Shown piece by piece: positions 5,886 to 13,261 of a stretch of 13,261 nt of DNA. The notes under the pieces are model-generated. The model made no database searches. It was not told the DNA's origin and was given only the letters and a program-made list of their open reading frames with translations. Origin of the DNA: Oribacterium sp. UBA5894 (GTDB lineage: Bacteria > Bacillota > Clostridia > Lachnospirales > Lachnospiraceae); contig DJEQ01000051.1 in assembly GCA_002431355.1 (NCBI GenBank), forward strand, positions 1-13,261, read 5' to 3'. Position numbers and translations under genes: made by a program. How positions within the stretch are numbered: the stretch's first letter is position 1; the number at the start of each line of letters is the position of its first letter.

Positions 5886-5972
5886 ATGAGGTCCATGGTG
5901 GGATACAGCAGAAGCACGAAGCCATGGAAAGAGGACGGAGCGCTCGTGAACGGCGAATCCGTACCTGGATAG
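5886..5972 (+). CDS. Possible 28-residue leader peptide between ispA and dxs
   Basis: An open frame of 28 codons starts at ATG 5886 (or ATG 5895, 25 codons) and ends at TAG 5970-5972, four bases before the dxs ATG. GAGGAG (5880-5885) is at good distance from the 5895 start, giving a peptide beginning MVGYSRSTKPWKEDG. It resembles no family I know. Dxs has only a weak ribosome binding site, so translation of this frame could bring ribosomes to the dxs start. It may equally be chance in a 99-base spacer, the longest gap in the operon. The arrangement is seen; function is inference. Confidence 0.35.
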   Translation: MRSMVGYSRSTKPWKEDGALVNGESVPG

Positions 5973-5976
5973 AGAT

Positions 5977-7851
5977 ATGTTACTGGATGATATACATGGA
6001 CCAGAGGATCTACGGAAGCTGAATGATCAGCAGCTGACAGAGCTTGCGTCCGAAATCAGACAATTTATCATAGAAAAAACATCCGAATATGGAGGACATC
6101 TGGCATCGAACCTGGGGGTCGTGGAGCTGACCATCGGTCTGTATCTCGCCCTGGATCTTCCGAAGGATAAGATCGTATGGGATGTCGGCCATCAGGCCTA
6201 TACGCATAAGATCCTGTCCGGACGGAAGGACAATTTCGATGGTCTTCGGCAGTATCACGGGATGAGCGGATTTCCGAAGCGCTCGGAGAGTCCGTTCGAC
6301 TGCTTCGGTACGGGCCACAGCTCCACGTCGATTTCTGCGGGGCTTGGCATTGCGGCTGCCCGCGATATCAAGGGAGAAAACTATACCGTGGTATCGGTCA
6401 TCGGCGATGGTGCCCTGACAGGCGGCCTCGCCTATGAGGGCCTGAACAATGCGGCACAGATGAAACGAAATTTCATCATTGTGCTGAATGACAATAAGAT
6501 GTCGATCTCGCGAAACGTCGGTGGCATGTCGAAGTACCTGAACGGGCTTCGGTCGAATCAGGGCTACAACCAGCTGAAGATCGATGTGGGCGGCACGCTG
6601 ATGCGTGTACCGGGCATCGGACCGCAGCTCGTGAAACGGCTGCAGCGCGCGAAAAATTCGCTGAAGCAGCTCCTGATCCCGGGCATGCTGTTCGAGGATA
6701 TGGGCATTACGTATCTCGGACCGATCGATGGACACAACATCCGAGAGGTGGAGCGCACCATCGAGGAGGCAAAGAAAATCCATCATGCCGTGATCGTGCA
6801 TGTGCTGACGACGAAGGGAAAGGGCTATGCACCAGCGGAAAAGAATCCGTCACATTACCATGGGGTCGCACCGTTTGACCAGAAGACCGGCAAGGCGCTG
6901 AAGCCATCCGCGGAAAGCTATACGGCCGTCTTTTCGAAGACCCTGTGCCGCCTGGCACGGGAGAATAAGAAAATCGTGGGGATTACGGCCGCCATGCCGG
7001 ATGGTACGGGGCTCAGTGCGTTTGCCAGAGAATTTCCAGATCGCTTCTTCGATGTCGGCATTGCAGAGCAGCATGCCGTGACCTGTGCCGCCGGAATGGC
7101 GAGCAACGGACTGAAGCCGGTGTTTGCCGTGTACTCCAGCTTCCTGCAGCGTGCCTATGATCAGATCGTACACGATGTCTGTCTGCAGAAGCTGCCGGTG
7201 GTGTTCTGCATTGATCGGGCCGGCCTCGTCGGCTCCGATGGCGAAACCCACCAGGGCATTTTTGATTACAGCTATCTGACGCATATTCCAAATATGACCG
7301 TGATGGCACCGAAAAATGCGGCGGAGCTTTCCGCCATGCTGAAATTTGCCATGAAGTATCCGCTTCCGATCAGCCTTCGCTATCCACGTGGCGCCGCCTA
7401 TCAGGGGCTTCAGGAATTTGCTGCGCCGATTGAGCATGGACGGGCAGAGCTGCTGTACCAGGGCCGGGACATTGCCCTTGTGGCCGTGGGCTCCATGGTA
7501 TCGACGGCCGAGCACATCCGTGAAAAGGCAGAGCAGATGGGACTTCAGTCGACCCTTGTCAATGCCCGTTTTGTAAAGCCGATCGACACCGATATGCTGG
7601 ACCGGCTGGCAGCAACGCATGAGGTTCTGGTGACGCTGGAAGAAAATGTGAAGCAGGGAGGCTATGGCATTCAGGTGGAGGCCTACATCCATGAGCATTA
7701 CCCGAAGGTGCGCGTGTTTACCATTACGCTGCCGGACAAGTATGTGGAGCATGGCGATGTGACGAAGCTTCGGTCCTACCTCGGTATCGACAGCGATTCC
7801 ATCATCCGGCGTCTCTCCGACGCGGGGATTTTTCCGAAGCAGGCGGAGTAG
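5977..7851 (+). CDS. dxs: 1-deoxy-D-xylulose-5-phosphate synthase
   Basis: Dxs joins pyruvate and glyceraldehyde 3-phosphate, using thiamine pyrophosphate, in the first and rate-limiting step of the non-mevalonate isoprenoid pathway. The 624 residues are full length. The N-terminal domain has WDVGHQAYTHKILSGR (68-83), FGTGHSSTSIS (110-120) and the cofactor motif GDGALTGG...NDNKMSIS (143-178). The central transketolase-like domain has GIAEQHAVTCAAGMA (about 360) and DRAGLVGSDGETHQG (about 413-427). A C-terminal transketolase domain completes it. An in-frame stop at 5947 leaves ATG 5977 as the only ATG start, though its ribosome binding site is weak. Neighbouring ispA acts later in the same pathway. 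Its cofactor links it loosely to thiT at the left of the window. Confidence 0.98.
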   Translation: MLLDDIHGPEDLRKLNDQQLTELASEIRQFIIEKTSEYGGHLASNLGVVELTIGLYLALDLPKDKIVWDVGHQAYTHKILSGRKDNFDGLRQYHGMSGFPKRSESPFDCFGTGHSSTSISAGLGIAAARDIKGENYTVVSVIGDGALTGGLAYEGLNNAAQMKRNFIIVLNDNKMSISRNVGGMSKYLNGLRSNQGYNQLKIDVGGTLMRVPGIGPQLVKRLQRAKNSLKQLLIPGMLFEDMGITYLGPIDGHNIREVERTIEEAKKIHHAVIVHVLTTKGKGYAPAEKNPSHYHGVAPFDQKTGKALKPSAESYTAVFSKTLCRLARENKKIVGITAAMPDGTGLSAFAREFPDRFFDVGIAEQHAVTCAAGMASNGLKPVFAVYSSFLQRAYDQIVHDVCLQKLPVVFCIDRAGLVGSDGETHQGIFDYSYLTHIPNMTVMAPKNAAELSAMLKFAMKYPLPISLRYPRGAAYQGLQEFAAPIEHGRAELLYQGRDIALVAVGSMVSTAEHIREKAEQMGLQSTLVNARFVKPIDTDMLDRLAATHEVLVTLEENVKQGGYGIQVEAYIHEHYPKVRVFTITLPDKYVEHGDVTKLRSYLGIDSDSIIRRLSDAGIFPKQAE

Positions 7852-7860
7852 AGAAAAGAA

Positions 7861-7912
7861 GCATGCGTCACAGGGCGCATGCAGATAGAGTATGAGGGAC
7901 AGAGGCTGTCCC
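7861..7912 (+). repeat. Two perfect hairpins in the dxs-tlyA junction
   Basis: GCATGCG (7861-7867) pairs with CGCATGC (7876-7882) across eight bases. GGGACAG (7896-7902) pairs with CTGTCCC (7906-7912) across AGG. The second hairpin ends directly before GGAAAGAG, the ribosome binding site used for tlyA. Neither stem is followed by a T run, so these are not ordinary terminators. They could act as an RNA processing or stability element, or tune tlyA translation. The stems are seen; the role is inferred. Confidence 0.5.
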
Positions 7913-7926
7913 GGAAAGAGTCATCC

Positions 7927-8742
7927 GTGAAGAAAGAACGACTTGATGTACTGCTGGTCAACAGGGGCCTGGCAGAATCCAGAGAAAAAGCAAAGCGTAC
8001 CATTATGGCCGGGATCGTCTATGTGGACGGCCAGAAGGAGGACAAGGCTGGCGCCACCTTCGATCCGGAGGCGGAGATCGAGGTGCGGGGCAATGTGCTT
8101 CCGTATGTATCCCGGGGCGGGCTGAAGCTCGAAAAGGCCATTCGCGAATTCGGCGTATCCTGTGAGGGCAAGGTCTGCCTCGACATCGGCGCGAGCACCG
8201 GTGGCTTCACCGACTGCATGCTGCAGAACGGTGCCGTGAAGGTCTATGCCATCGATGTCGGCCACGGACAGCTCGACTGGAAGCTTCGAAACGATCCTCG
8301 GGTCGTCTGCATGGAGAAGACCAATATCCGCTATGTGAAGCCAGAGGATATCGGCGAGCCAGCCCGACTCGTATCCATCGATGTCAGCTTCATCAGCCTG
8401 CAGCTCGTGCTGCCGGTCGTGAAGACCCTGATTGCAGACGACTGTCAGGTCGTCTGCCTTATCAAGCCGCAGTTTGAGGCAGGCAGAGAGCAGGTGGGCA
8501 AGAAGGGCGTGGTCCGGGACAAGGCGGTTCATGTGGAGGTGATTGAGAAGACCATCACGGCAGCCTATGCGCTCGGCTTCCGGCTTGAGGCCCTGACCTT
8601 CAGCCCGATCAAGGGACCGGAGGGAAACATTGAGTATCTCGCAGAGCTTGTACCGGGAGAGGAAGGCCCTGCGCCAGAGGCGCTGTCGGCCCTGGCTCAG
8701 GAGGTTGTGAAGGCATCCCATGCCATGCTGGATGTCAAGTAA
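7927..8742 (+). CDS. tlyA: TlyA-family rRNA 2'-O-methyltransferase (hemolysin A homologue)
   Basis: TlyA enzymes methylate ribose 2'-hydroxyls in 16S and 23S rRNA; loss gives capreomycin resistance in mycobacteria. The 271-residue form begins KKERLDVLLVNRGLAESREKA, the start of an S4 RNA-binding domain (about 1-60). An FtsJ-type methyltransferase domain follows: VSRGGLKLEKA (61-71), the S-adenosylmethionine loop CLDIGASTGGFTDCML (84-99), AIDVGHGQLDW (108-118), IDVSFISL (151-158) and LIKPQFEAGRE (178-188). I place the start at GTG 7927 because family members begin there and GGAAAGAG precedes it; ATG 7879 in the same frame would add 16 residues but lies in a hairpin stem without a ribosome binding site. 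It sits between dxs and nadK, the usual clostridial order. Confidence 0.93.
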   Translation: MKKERLDVLLVNRGLAESREKAKRTIMAGIVYVDGQKEDKAGATFDPEAEIEVRGNVLPYVSRGGLKLEKAIREFGVSCEGKVCLDIGASTGGFTDCMLQNGAVKVYAIDVGHGQLDWKLRNDPRVVCMEKTNIRYVKPEDIGEPARLVSIDVSFISLQLVLPVVKTLIADDCQVVCLIKPQFEAGREQVGKKGVVRDKAVHVEVIEKTITAAYALGFRLEALTFSPIKGPEGNIEYLAELVPGEEGPAPEALSALAQEVVKASHAMLDVK

Positions 8743-8751
8743 GAGGCGGAT

Positions 8752-9567
8752 ATGAAGATCACACTGGTTGTCAATGCGAAAAAGCGGGAGGCGGGCACCT
8801 ACGCCACGCTCATAGAGCGCTATCTGGAGACGCGGGGTGTGCAGGTACGGGCGCTGTACAGCGAGCAGTATACGCGCGATGATTTTGAAGACGCCGATGC
8901 CATCATTACGATCGGCGGGGACGGAACGATGCTGCGGCTTGCAGGTGTGCTGCGTGGGCAGGATATACCGCTTCTCGGGGTCAATGCAGGTCATCTCGGC
9001 TATCTCACGCAGGTGTCACAGAAGGAGCAGCTCCCGGGCGCACTCGAGCAGCTTCTCACGCATGCATATACGCGAGATGTGCGCTCCATGCTTCATGGCA
9101 GTGTTCGTCGTCGGGACGAGGTGATTTCCCGTGGCACGGCGCTCAACGAAATTCTGATCTCTCGAGGAGAAGGCATCAATGTCATCCGCTTCAAGGTACT
9201 CTGCGATGGCGAGACCCTCGGACACTATACGGCGGATGGCATTCTCTTTACGACACCCACCGGCTCGACGGCATACAATCTGTCGGCTGGCGGGCCGATA
9301 GCCGCACCGGATACCCATGTCATCATCATGACACCGATCTGTGCGCATGCGACGAACAGTCGGCCCGTGATTCTTCCGGATACGAGCCAGATCGAGGTGC
9401 GCATCGATTCCGAGCATGAGATTGTGGCCTTCGATGGGGAGCATGTTGTACGTCTCCAGCCGGGTGACATCGTCAAGGTCCGGCGTGCCAATGAAATGAC
9501 GACACTTGTCAAGCTTCGCGCTACCAGCTTCCTGGAAACCCTGCGCGAGAAAATGGACCACGAGTAA
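8752..9567 (+). CDS. nadK: NAD kinase
   Basis: NAD kinase phosphorylates NAD with ATP (or polyphosphate) to NADP, the only route to NADP in bacteria. The 271-residue protein has the catalytic GGDGTML (55-61), the NE pair in ALNEILISRGEG (130-141) and the glycine-rich NAD-binding stretch TTPTGSTAYNLSAGGP (167-182). The C-terminal beta-rich domain follows (ICAHATNSRPVILP, 196-209). Length is in the normal range. AAGAGGCGG lies directly before the ATG, nine bases after the tlyA stop, and argR begins 12 bases after its end. Nothing in it is irregular. Confidence 0.98.
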   Translation: MKITLVVNAKKREAGTYATLIERYLETRGVQVRALYSEQYTRDDFEDADAIITIGGDGTMLRLAGVLRGQDIPLLGVNAGHLGYLTQVSQKEQLPGALEQLLTHAYTRDVRSMLHGSVRRRDEVISRGTALNEILISRGEGINVIRFKVLCDGETLGHYTADGILFTTPTGSTAYNLSAGGPIAAPDTHVIIMTPICAHATNSRPVILPDTSQIEVRIDSEHEIVAFDGEHVVRLQPGDIVKVRRANEMTTLVKLRATSFLETLREKMDHE

Positions 9568-9579
9568 AGAGGTTGAGAC

Positions 9580-10041
9580 ATGAAGAAATCCAGACATCAG
9601 AAAATCATTGATCTCGTTCAGCACATGCACATCAGTACACAGGAGGAGCTGGCGGATCTCCTGAACCGGGAGGGCTACAAGGTGACCCAGGCCACGGTTT
9701 CCCGTGATATTAAGGAGCTGAAGCTCAGCAAGGTGCCGGGACCGGGCGGCGCGCAGTATTATCAGCTGCTCGAGCCGGAGGAGCAGGCCACCTCCGATAA
9801 GTACATCCGGGTGCTGCGGGAAGCACTGCTCAGTATGGATACGGCTGGAAACCTGCTGGTCATTCGGACCATATCCGGGATGGCCAATGCGGTCGCCGCG
9901 GCGCTCGATCATCTCCGCTTCGAAGAAATCGTCGGAACACTGGCCGGGGATGACACCATCATGTGTGCGATGAAGAACGCACAGGATGCGGACCATATTA
10001 TGCATAAGATTCGAGGGCTTCTAGGCGAAAAGGAGAACTGA
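9580..10041 (+). CDS. argR: Arginine repressor ArgR/AhrC
   Basis: ArgR is a hexameric, arginine-sensing DNA-binding protein that represses arginine biosynthesis and may activate catabolism. The 153 residues comprise a winged helix-turn-helix (1-65) with the recognition segment TQATVSRDIKELKL (36-49). The C-terminal arginine-binding and oligomerisation domain (75-150) has GMANAVAAALD (100-110) and GTLAGDDTIM (119-128), where the Asp-Asp pair contacts arginine. No arginine genes are in the window, so its targets lie elsewhere; the nadK-argR-recN setting is conserved in Firmicutes. It ends one base before the recN ATG, and recN's ribosome binding site AAAAGGAG lies inside its last codons, so the two are likely coupled. 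Confidence 0.97.
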   Translation: MKKSRHQKIIDLVQHMHISTQEELADLLNREGYKVTQATVSRDIKELKLSKVPGPGGAQYYQLLEPEEQATSDKYIRVLREALLSMDTAGNLLVIRTISGMANAVAAALDHLRFEEIVGTLAGDDTIMCAMKNAQDADHIMHKIRGLLGEKEN

Positions 10042-10042
10042 T

Positions 10043-11734
10043 ATGCTCTATCATCTTCACGTGAAGGATCTCGCACTGATCGACTCTGCCGATGTGGAGT
10101 TCGGTCCAGGGCTCAATATACTGACCGGTGAAACGGGTGCAGGTAAATCCATCCTCATCGGTTCCATTAATCTGGCGCTCGGATCGAAGGCAAGCCGCGA
10201 CATCATCCGCAGCGGGCAGCCGTATGGTCTCGTCGAGCTCGTGTTCGGCGATTTCAGTGCGGAGCTTGTGGAAAAGCTGCGGGCCCTTGACATTGAGCCG
10301 GAGGAGGGACAGCTTATCATTCGCCGGAAGATCTCCAGCACCCGCTCGGAGATCAAGATCAATGATGAGACCGTGACGCTGTCGAAGCTTCGGAAGGTGA
10401 CGGAGCTCCTCATGGATATCCATGGACAGCATGAGCATCAGTCGCTTCTTCGGGAGGGCTTCCACCTGAAGATCCTCGATGATTACCAGCAGCGGGAGAC
10501 GGGCGCACTGCGGGCCGAGATTGCCGAACGTTATCGCAGCTATGGGGCCCTTCGCGAGAAGCTGGCGGGCTTTGATATGGACGAAGGCCAGCGACAGCGG
10601 GAGCTCGATTTTCTGCAGTTTGAAATTGAGGACATTGAAAAGGCAGGCCTCCGGGAGGGGGAAGAGGAGGAGCTTGCGGAGAAGTACCGGAAGTACCAGA
10701 ATGCACAGCGCATTTACAGCTCGGTAGCGGAAACACGGGAAATTCTGGAGGGCGTGGATTTTTCTACGGCCATCCATGCGATGCAGAACGCGCTTTCCTA
10801 TGACCCGGAGCTGAAGAACATCAGCGACAGCCTGTATGATCTTTCCTCGATTTCCGAAGACACCGTGCGGGCCCTCGATCACTACATGGAGGACAATGTA
10901 TACGACGAGGAGGAGTTTGAGACCATCACCGAGCGGCTCGATTACATTCGCTCCATTCTCATGAAGTATGGTGGAACCGTGGCCCGTGTCGAGGAAACGC
11001 TGCAGGAGAAGAAGCGACGGCTTGCCGAGCTCGAGGATTATGATGCGGCCCGTGCGCGCTGCCAGAAGGAGCTCGCGAAGGCCGAGTCGCTTCTGCGCAC
11101 ACGCTGTGCGGAGCTGAGCAGACGGCGTGCCGAGGGAGCAGAGAAGCTGAGTGCACGCATTCGGCAGGAGCTCTCGGAAATGGGCTTCCTGGATATTCGC
11201 TTCGAGCTGCCGTTGACGCCCCTTCGGGAGCCGACGGCGAACGGTATGGATGAGGCGCATTTTGTGGTGAGCCTGAATCCGGGAGAACCGATGCGCCCGC
11301 TGAGTGAGGTCGCATCTGGCGGTGAGCTAAGCCGCATCATGCTGTCGATTAAGACGGTGCTGGCCGACCGGGATGAAATTCCAACGCTGATTTTCGATGA
11401 AATCGATACCGGCATTTCCGGCCGCACGGCCGAAAAGGTATCGGAGAAGCTTCGAAAGATTGCCAGACTTCATCAGGTGCTGCTCATCACCCATCTGCCG
11501 CAGATCGCTGCAAAGGCCGATCAGCATTTCTGCATCGAAAAGTCAGTAAGTGGTGGACATACACATACGAAAATCCATGCGCTTTCCGAAGATGAATCCG
11601 TGCTGGAGCTTGCACGACTTCTCGCAGGCGACCACATTACGGATGCGGTACGTGCCAATGCGCGCGAATTAAAATACGCCTGGAAGTCTCCAAGCGGGAA
11701 AAATGCGGATGGAGACCACCGTACGCAGGCATAG
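10043..11734 (+). CDS. recN: DNA repair ATPase RecN (SMC-like)
   Basis: RecN acts early in double-strand break repair, gathering at breaks and helping RecA-mediated recombination. The 563-residue protein has the split ATPase layout of SMC relatives: Walker A GETGAGKS (29-36), a coiled-coil middle (about 150-360, rich in Glu, Arg, Leu), then the ABC signature ASGGELSRIMLS (about 423-434) and Walker B TLIFDEIDTGISGRTA (448-463), followed by a conserved LLITHLPQIAAKADQHF stretch. Length is standard. It closes the ten-gene operon. No strong terminator follows; only short hairpins without T runs lie between its stop and the glgA promoter. In sporulating Clostridia spoIVB usually comes next, which is not the case here. 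Confidence 0.98.
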   Translation: MLYHLHVKDLALIDSADVEFGPGLNILTGETGAGKSILIGSINLALGSKASRDIIRSGQPYGLVELVFGDFSAELVEKLRALDIEPEEGQLIIRRKISSTRSEIKINDETVTLSKLRKVTELLMDIHGQHEHQSLLREGFHLKILDDYQQRETGALRAEIAERYRSYGALREKLAGFDMDEGQRQRELDFLQFEIEDIEKAGLREGEEEELAEKYRKYQNAQRIYSSVAETREILEGVDFSTAIHAMQNALSYDPELKNISDSLYDLSSISEDTVRALDHYMEDNVYDEEEFETITERLDYIRSILMKYGGTVARVEETLQEKKRRLAELEDYDAARARCQKELAKAESLLRTRCAELSRRRAEGAEKLSARIRQELSEMGFLDIRFELPLTPLREPTANGMDEAHFVVSLNPGEPMRPLSEVASGGELSRIMLSIKTVLADRDEIPTLIFDEIDTGISGRTAEKVSEKLRKIARLHQVLLITHLPQIAAKADQHFCIEKSVSGGHTHTKIHALSEDESVLELARLLAGDHITDAVRANARELKYAWKSPSGKNADGDHRTQA

Positions 11735-11743
11735 GAAAATGCC

Positions 11744-11772
11744 TTGCGAAGGGGTGCCTGAAGGATTAAAAT
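11744..11772 (+). promoter_or_regulatory. Promoter of glgA
   Basis: TTGCGA (11744-11749, four of six consensus bases) and TAAAAT (11767-11772, five of six) are separated by the ideal 17 bases. Transcription would begin near 11779, about 47 bases before the glgA ATG. A second AT-rich -10-like TATATT/TATGAT patch follows at 11779-11790. The change of function from repair to glycogen synthesis supports an independent start here. Confidence 0.6.
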
Positions 11773-11789
11773 AAGTGGTATATTATGAT

Positions 11790-11810
11790 ATATTTCCTTG
11801 AAGGAAATAT
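11790..11810 (+). promoter_or_regulatory. Perfect hairpin in the glgA leader
   Basis: ATATTTCC (11790-11797) and GGAAATAT (11803-11810) form an 8-bp inverted repeat around TTGAA. It lies five bases before the ribosome binding site CGGAGG (11815-11820). In DNA it could be an operator just downstream of the promoter; in RNA it would be a small leader hairpin near the ribosome site. No T run follows, so termination is unlikely. Confidence 0.45.
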
Positions 11811-11825
11811 GGACCGGAGGATTCA

Positions 11826-13261
11826 ATGAAAAACATACTCATGCTTGCATCGGAGGCCGTTCCGTTTATTAAAACCGGCGGACTCGCAGACGTTGTTGGT
11901 TCACTTCCGAAGACCATCGACAAGCAGTACTATGATTGTCGTGTTATGATTCCGAAGTACATGTGCATTCCATGGGAGTGGCGCCAGAAGATGGAGTACG
12001 TGACCCACTTTTACATGGAGTACCTCGGACAGGACCGCTATGTCGGCATCCTGAAGTATGAATACGAGGGCGTCACCTATTACTTTATCGACAACGAGTC
12101 CTATTTTTCCGGGGATCGGCCATATGGCGACTGGTACTGGGATCTCGAGAAGTTCTGCTTCTTCTGCTATGCAGCGCTGTCGGCACTTCCGCTTCTGGAC
12201 TGGCATCCGGATGTGATTCACTGCCATGACTGGCAGACCGGTCTGGTTCCGGTGCTGCTGCATGACCGTTTTGCCGGTGGAGAGTACTATCGCTCCATCA
12301 AGTCCGTCATTACCATCCACAATCTGAAGTTCCAGGGCGTCTGGGACGTGAAGACCATCCAGCGCTTTACACAGCTGTCGGATTACTACTTCACGCCGGA
12401 TAAGCTCGAGTGCAAGAAGGATGGCAATCTCCTGAAGGGCGGCATCGTGTATGCAGATGCCATCACGACGGTCTCCGAGACCTATGCAGAGGAGATCAAG
12501 ATGCCATTCTATGGGGAGGGGCTCGATGGCCTTCTCCGTGCCCGTGCACATGACCTCCGTGGCATCGTCAATGGCATCGATTATGATGTGTGGAATCCGG
12601 AGACGGATAAGTATCTGGTGAAGCCATTCAACGCACGAAACTTCCGAAAGGAAAAGGCGAAGAACAAGAAGGCGCTGCAGGAGCAGTTCGGCATGAATGT
12701 GGATCCGGGCAAGATGATGATCGGTATCGTTTCCCGTCTCACCGACCAGAAGGGCCTCGACCTCGTCGAGTGCATCATGGATGAGCTCTGTCAGGACGAT
12801 ATCCAGTTCATGGTGCTGGGAACCGGCGATGAGAAGTATGAGAATATGTTCCGGCATTACGACTGGAAGTACCATGATAAGGTGTCCGCACAGATCTACT
12901 ATTCCAATGAAATCAGCCATAAGATCTATGCCTCCTGCGATGCGTATCTGATGCCATCCCTCTTTGAACCGTGTGGACTCAGCCAGCTGATTGCACTCCG
13001 CTACGGCACGGTTCCGATCGTTCGAGAGACCGGCGGTCTCCGCGATACCGTGCAGCCGTACAATGAGTACGAGGACAGCGGAACCGGCTTCTCCTTCGCA
13101 AACTACAACGCCCATGAGATGCTCGGCACGATTCGGTATGCAGAGAGCGTGTACTATGATCACAAGCGCGACTGGAATAAACTCGTGGACCGTGCCATGG
13201 CTGCCGACTTCTCCTGGAAGACCAGCGCCATGAAGTATCAGGAGCTCTATGACTGGCTGAT
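11826..13261 (+). CDS. glgA: Glycogen synthase (ADP-glucose type, GT5), 3' end cut by window
   Basis: GlgA transfers glucose from ADP-glucose to growing alpha-1,4-glucan, making storage glycogen in the cytoplasm. The frame is open for 478 codons from ATG 11826, which has GGAGG five bases upstream, to the window edge. Family lengths are about 475-485, so only a few residues are missing. The N-terminal nucleotide-sugar motif KTGGLADVVGSLP (16-28) is present, as are HCHDWQTGL (about 133-141), TIHNLKFQG, GIVNGIDYDVWNP and IGIVSRLTDQKGLDL. The C-terminal catalytic stretch SLFEPCGLSQL (378-388), with Glu381 the conserved acid, is followed by ETGGLRDTV. No other glycogen genes are in view; they may follow beyond the window. 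The call is secure. Confidence 0.97.
   Translation, partial: MKNILMLASEAVPFIKTGGLADVVGSLPKTIDKQYYDCRVMIPKYMCIPWEWRQKMEYVTHFYMEYLGQDRYVGILKYEYEGVTYYFIDNESYFSGDRPYGDWYWDLEKFCFFCYAALSALPLLDWHPDVIHCHDWQTGLVPVLLHDRFAGGEYYRSIKSVITIHNLKFQGVWDVKTIQRFTQLSDYYFTPDKLECKKDGNLLKGGIVYADAITTVSETYAEEIKMPFYGEGLDGLLRARAHDLRGIVNGIDYDVWNPETDKYLVKPFNARNFRKEKAKNKKALQEQFGMNVDPGKMMIGIVSRLTDQKGLDLVECIMDELCQDDIQFMVLGTGDEKYENMFRHYDWKYHDKVSAQIYYSNEISHKIYASCDAYLMPSLFEPCGLSQLIALRYGTVPIVRETGGLRDTVQPYNEYEDSGTGFSFANYNAHEMLGTIRYAESVYYDHKRDWNKLVDRAMAADFSWKTSAMKYQELYDWL

Noticed and set aside
6850..7752. 300-codon open frame on the minus strand opposite dxs
   Set aside because: Shadow of dxs; no ribosome binding site or family match.
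7879..7926. ATG at 7879 as the tlyA start
   Set aside because: It falls in a hairpin stem without a ribosome binding site and adds residues not expected in the family; GTG 7927 fits better.
9998..11260. 420-codon open frame on the minus strand opposite recN
   Set aside because: Same codon-bias shadow: recN on the plus strand carries intact Walker A and B motifs, while this product shows no domain.
11901..13163. 420-codon open frame on the minus strand opposite glgA
   Set aside because: It lies wholly within a clearly recognised glgA, has no family resemblance, and is an expected by-product of the codon bias of the true gene.

Overview
The window reads as chromosomal DNA from a low-to-moderate GC Firmicute, most likely a Lachnospiraceae-type Clostridium relative. 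The grounds are the strong AGGAGG-type ribosome binding sites, the ECF thiamine transporter under a TPP riboswitch, an Asp23-family gene next to nusB, and the clostridial order nusB-xseA-xseB-ispA-dxs-tlyA-nadK-argR-recN. No RNA gene, insertion sequence, phage gene, CRISPR array or toxin-antitoxin pair is visible. This is a housekeeping region, and most points of interest lie in its regulatory DNA and gene junctions.

Left part (1-2436): small, separately controlled units. A possible gene tail ends at 62. A strong promoter (233-260) followed by two palindromes (271-288 and 308-325) drives a short FeoA-like protein (360-578), closed by an 18-bp-stem terminator (659-703). On the minus strand, a consensus promoter (1577-1550), a complete TPP riboswitch (1543-1463) and thiT (1343-810) form a thiamine uptake unit. 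A plus-strand comEA-like gene (1648-2226) with an unusual linker follows. A 210-base gap (2227-2436) holds several inverted repeats and the probable promoter of the next operon.

Middle (2437-11734): ten tightly packed plus-strand genes that look like one long operon: asp23-family, nusB, xseA, xseB, ispA, dxs, tlyA, nadK, argR, recN. Gaps are 1-99 bases, and xseA/xseB and xseB/ispA overlap. The products cover rRNA transcription antitermination (NusB), exonuclease VII (XseA/XseB), isoprenoid precursor supply (Dxs, IspA), rRNA 2'-O-methylation (TlyA), NADP synthesis (NadK), arginine control (ArgR) and DNA break repair (RecN). Two junctions are unusual: ispA-dxs carries a possible 28-codon peptide ending 4 bases before dxs, and dxs-tlyA carries two perfect 7-bp hairpins.

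Right part (11735-13261): a new promoter (11744-11772) and a leader hairpin precede glgA (glycogen synthase), which runs off the window a few codons from its expected end. In sporulating Clostridia recN is usually followed by spoIVB and spo0A. Here it is followed by glgA, which hints at a non-sporulating lineage or a local rearrangement. I see no convincing undescribed multi-gene system. The best leads are the FeoA unit, the ispA-dxs small ORF and the structured gap before the operon.
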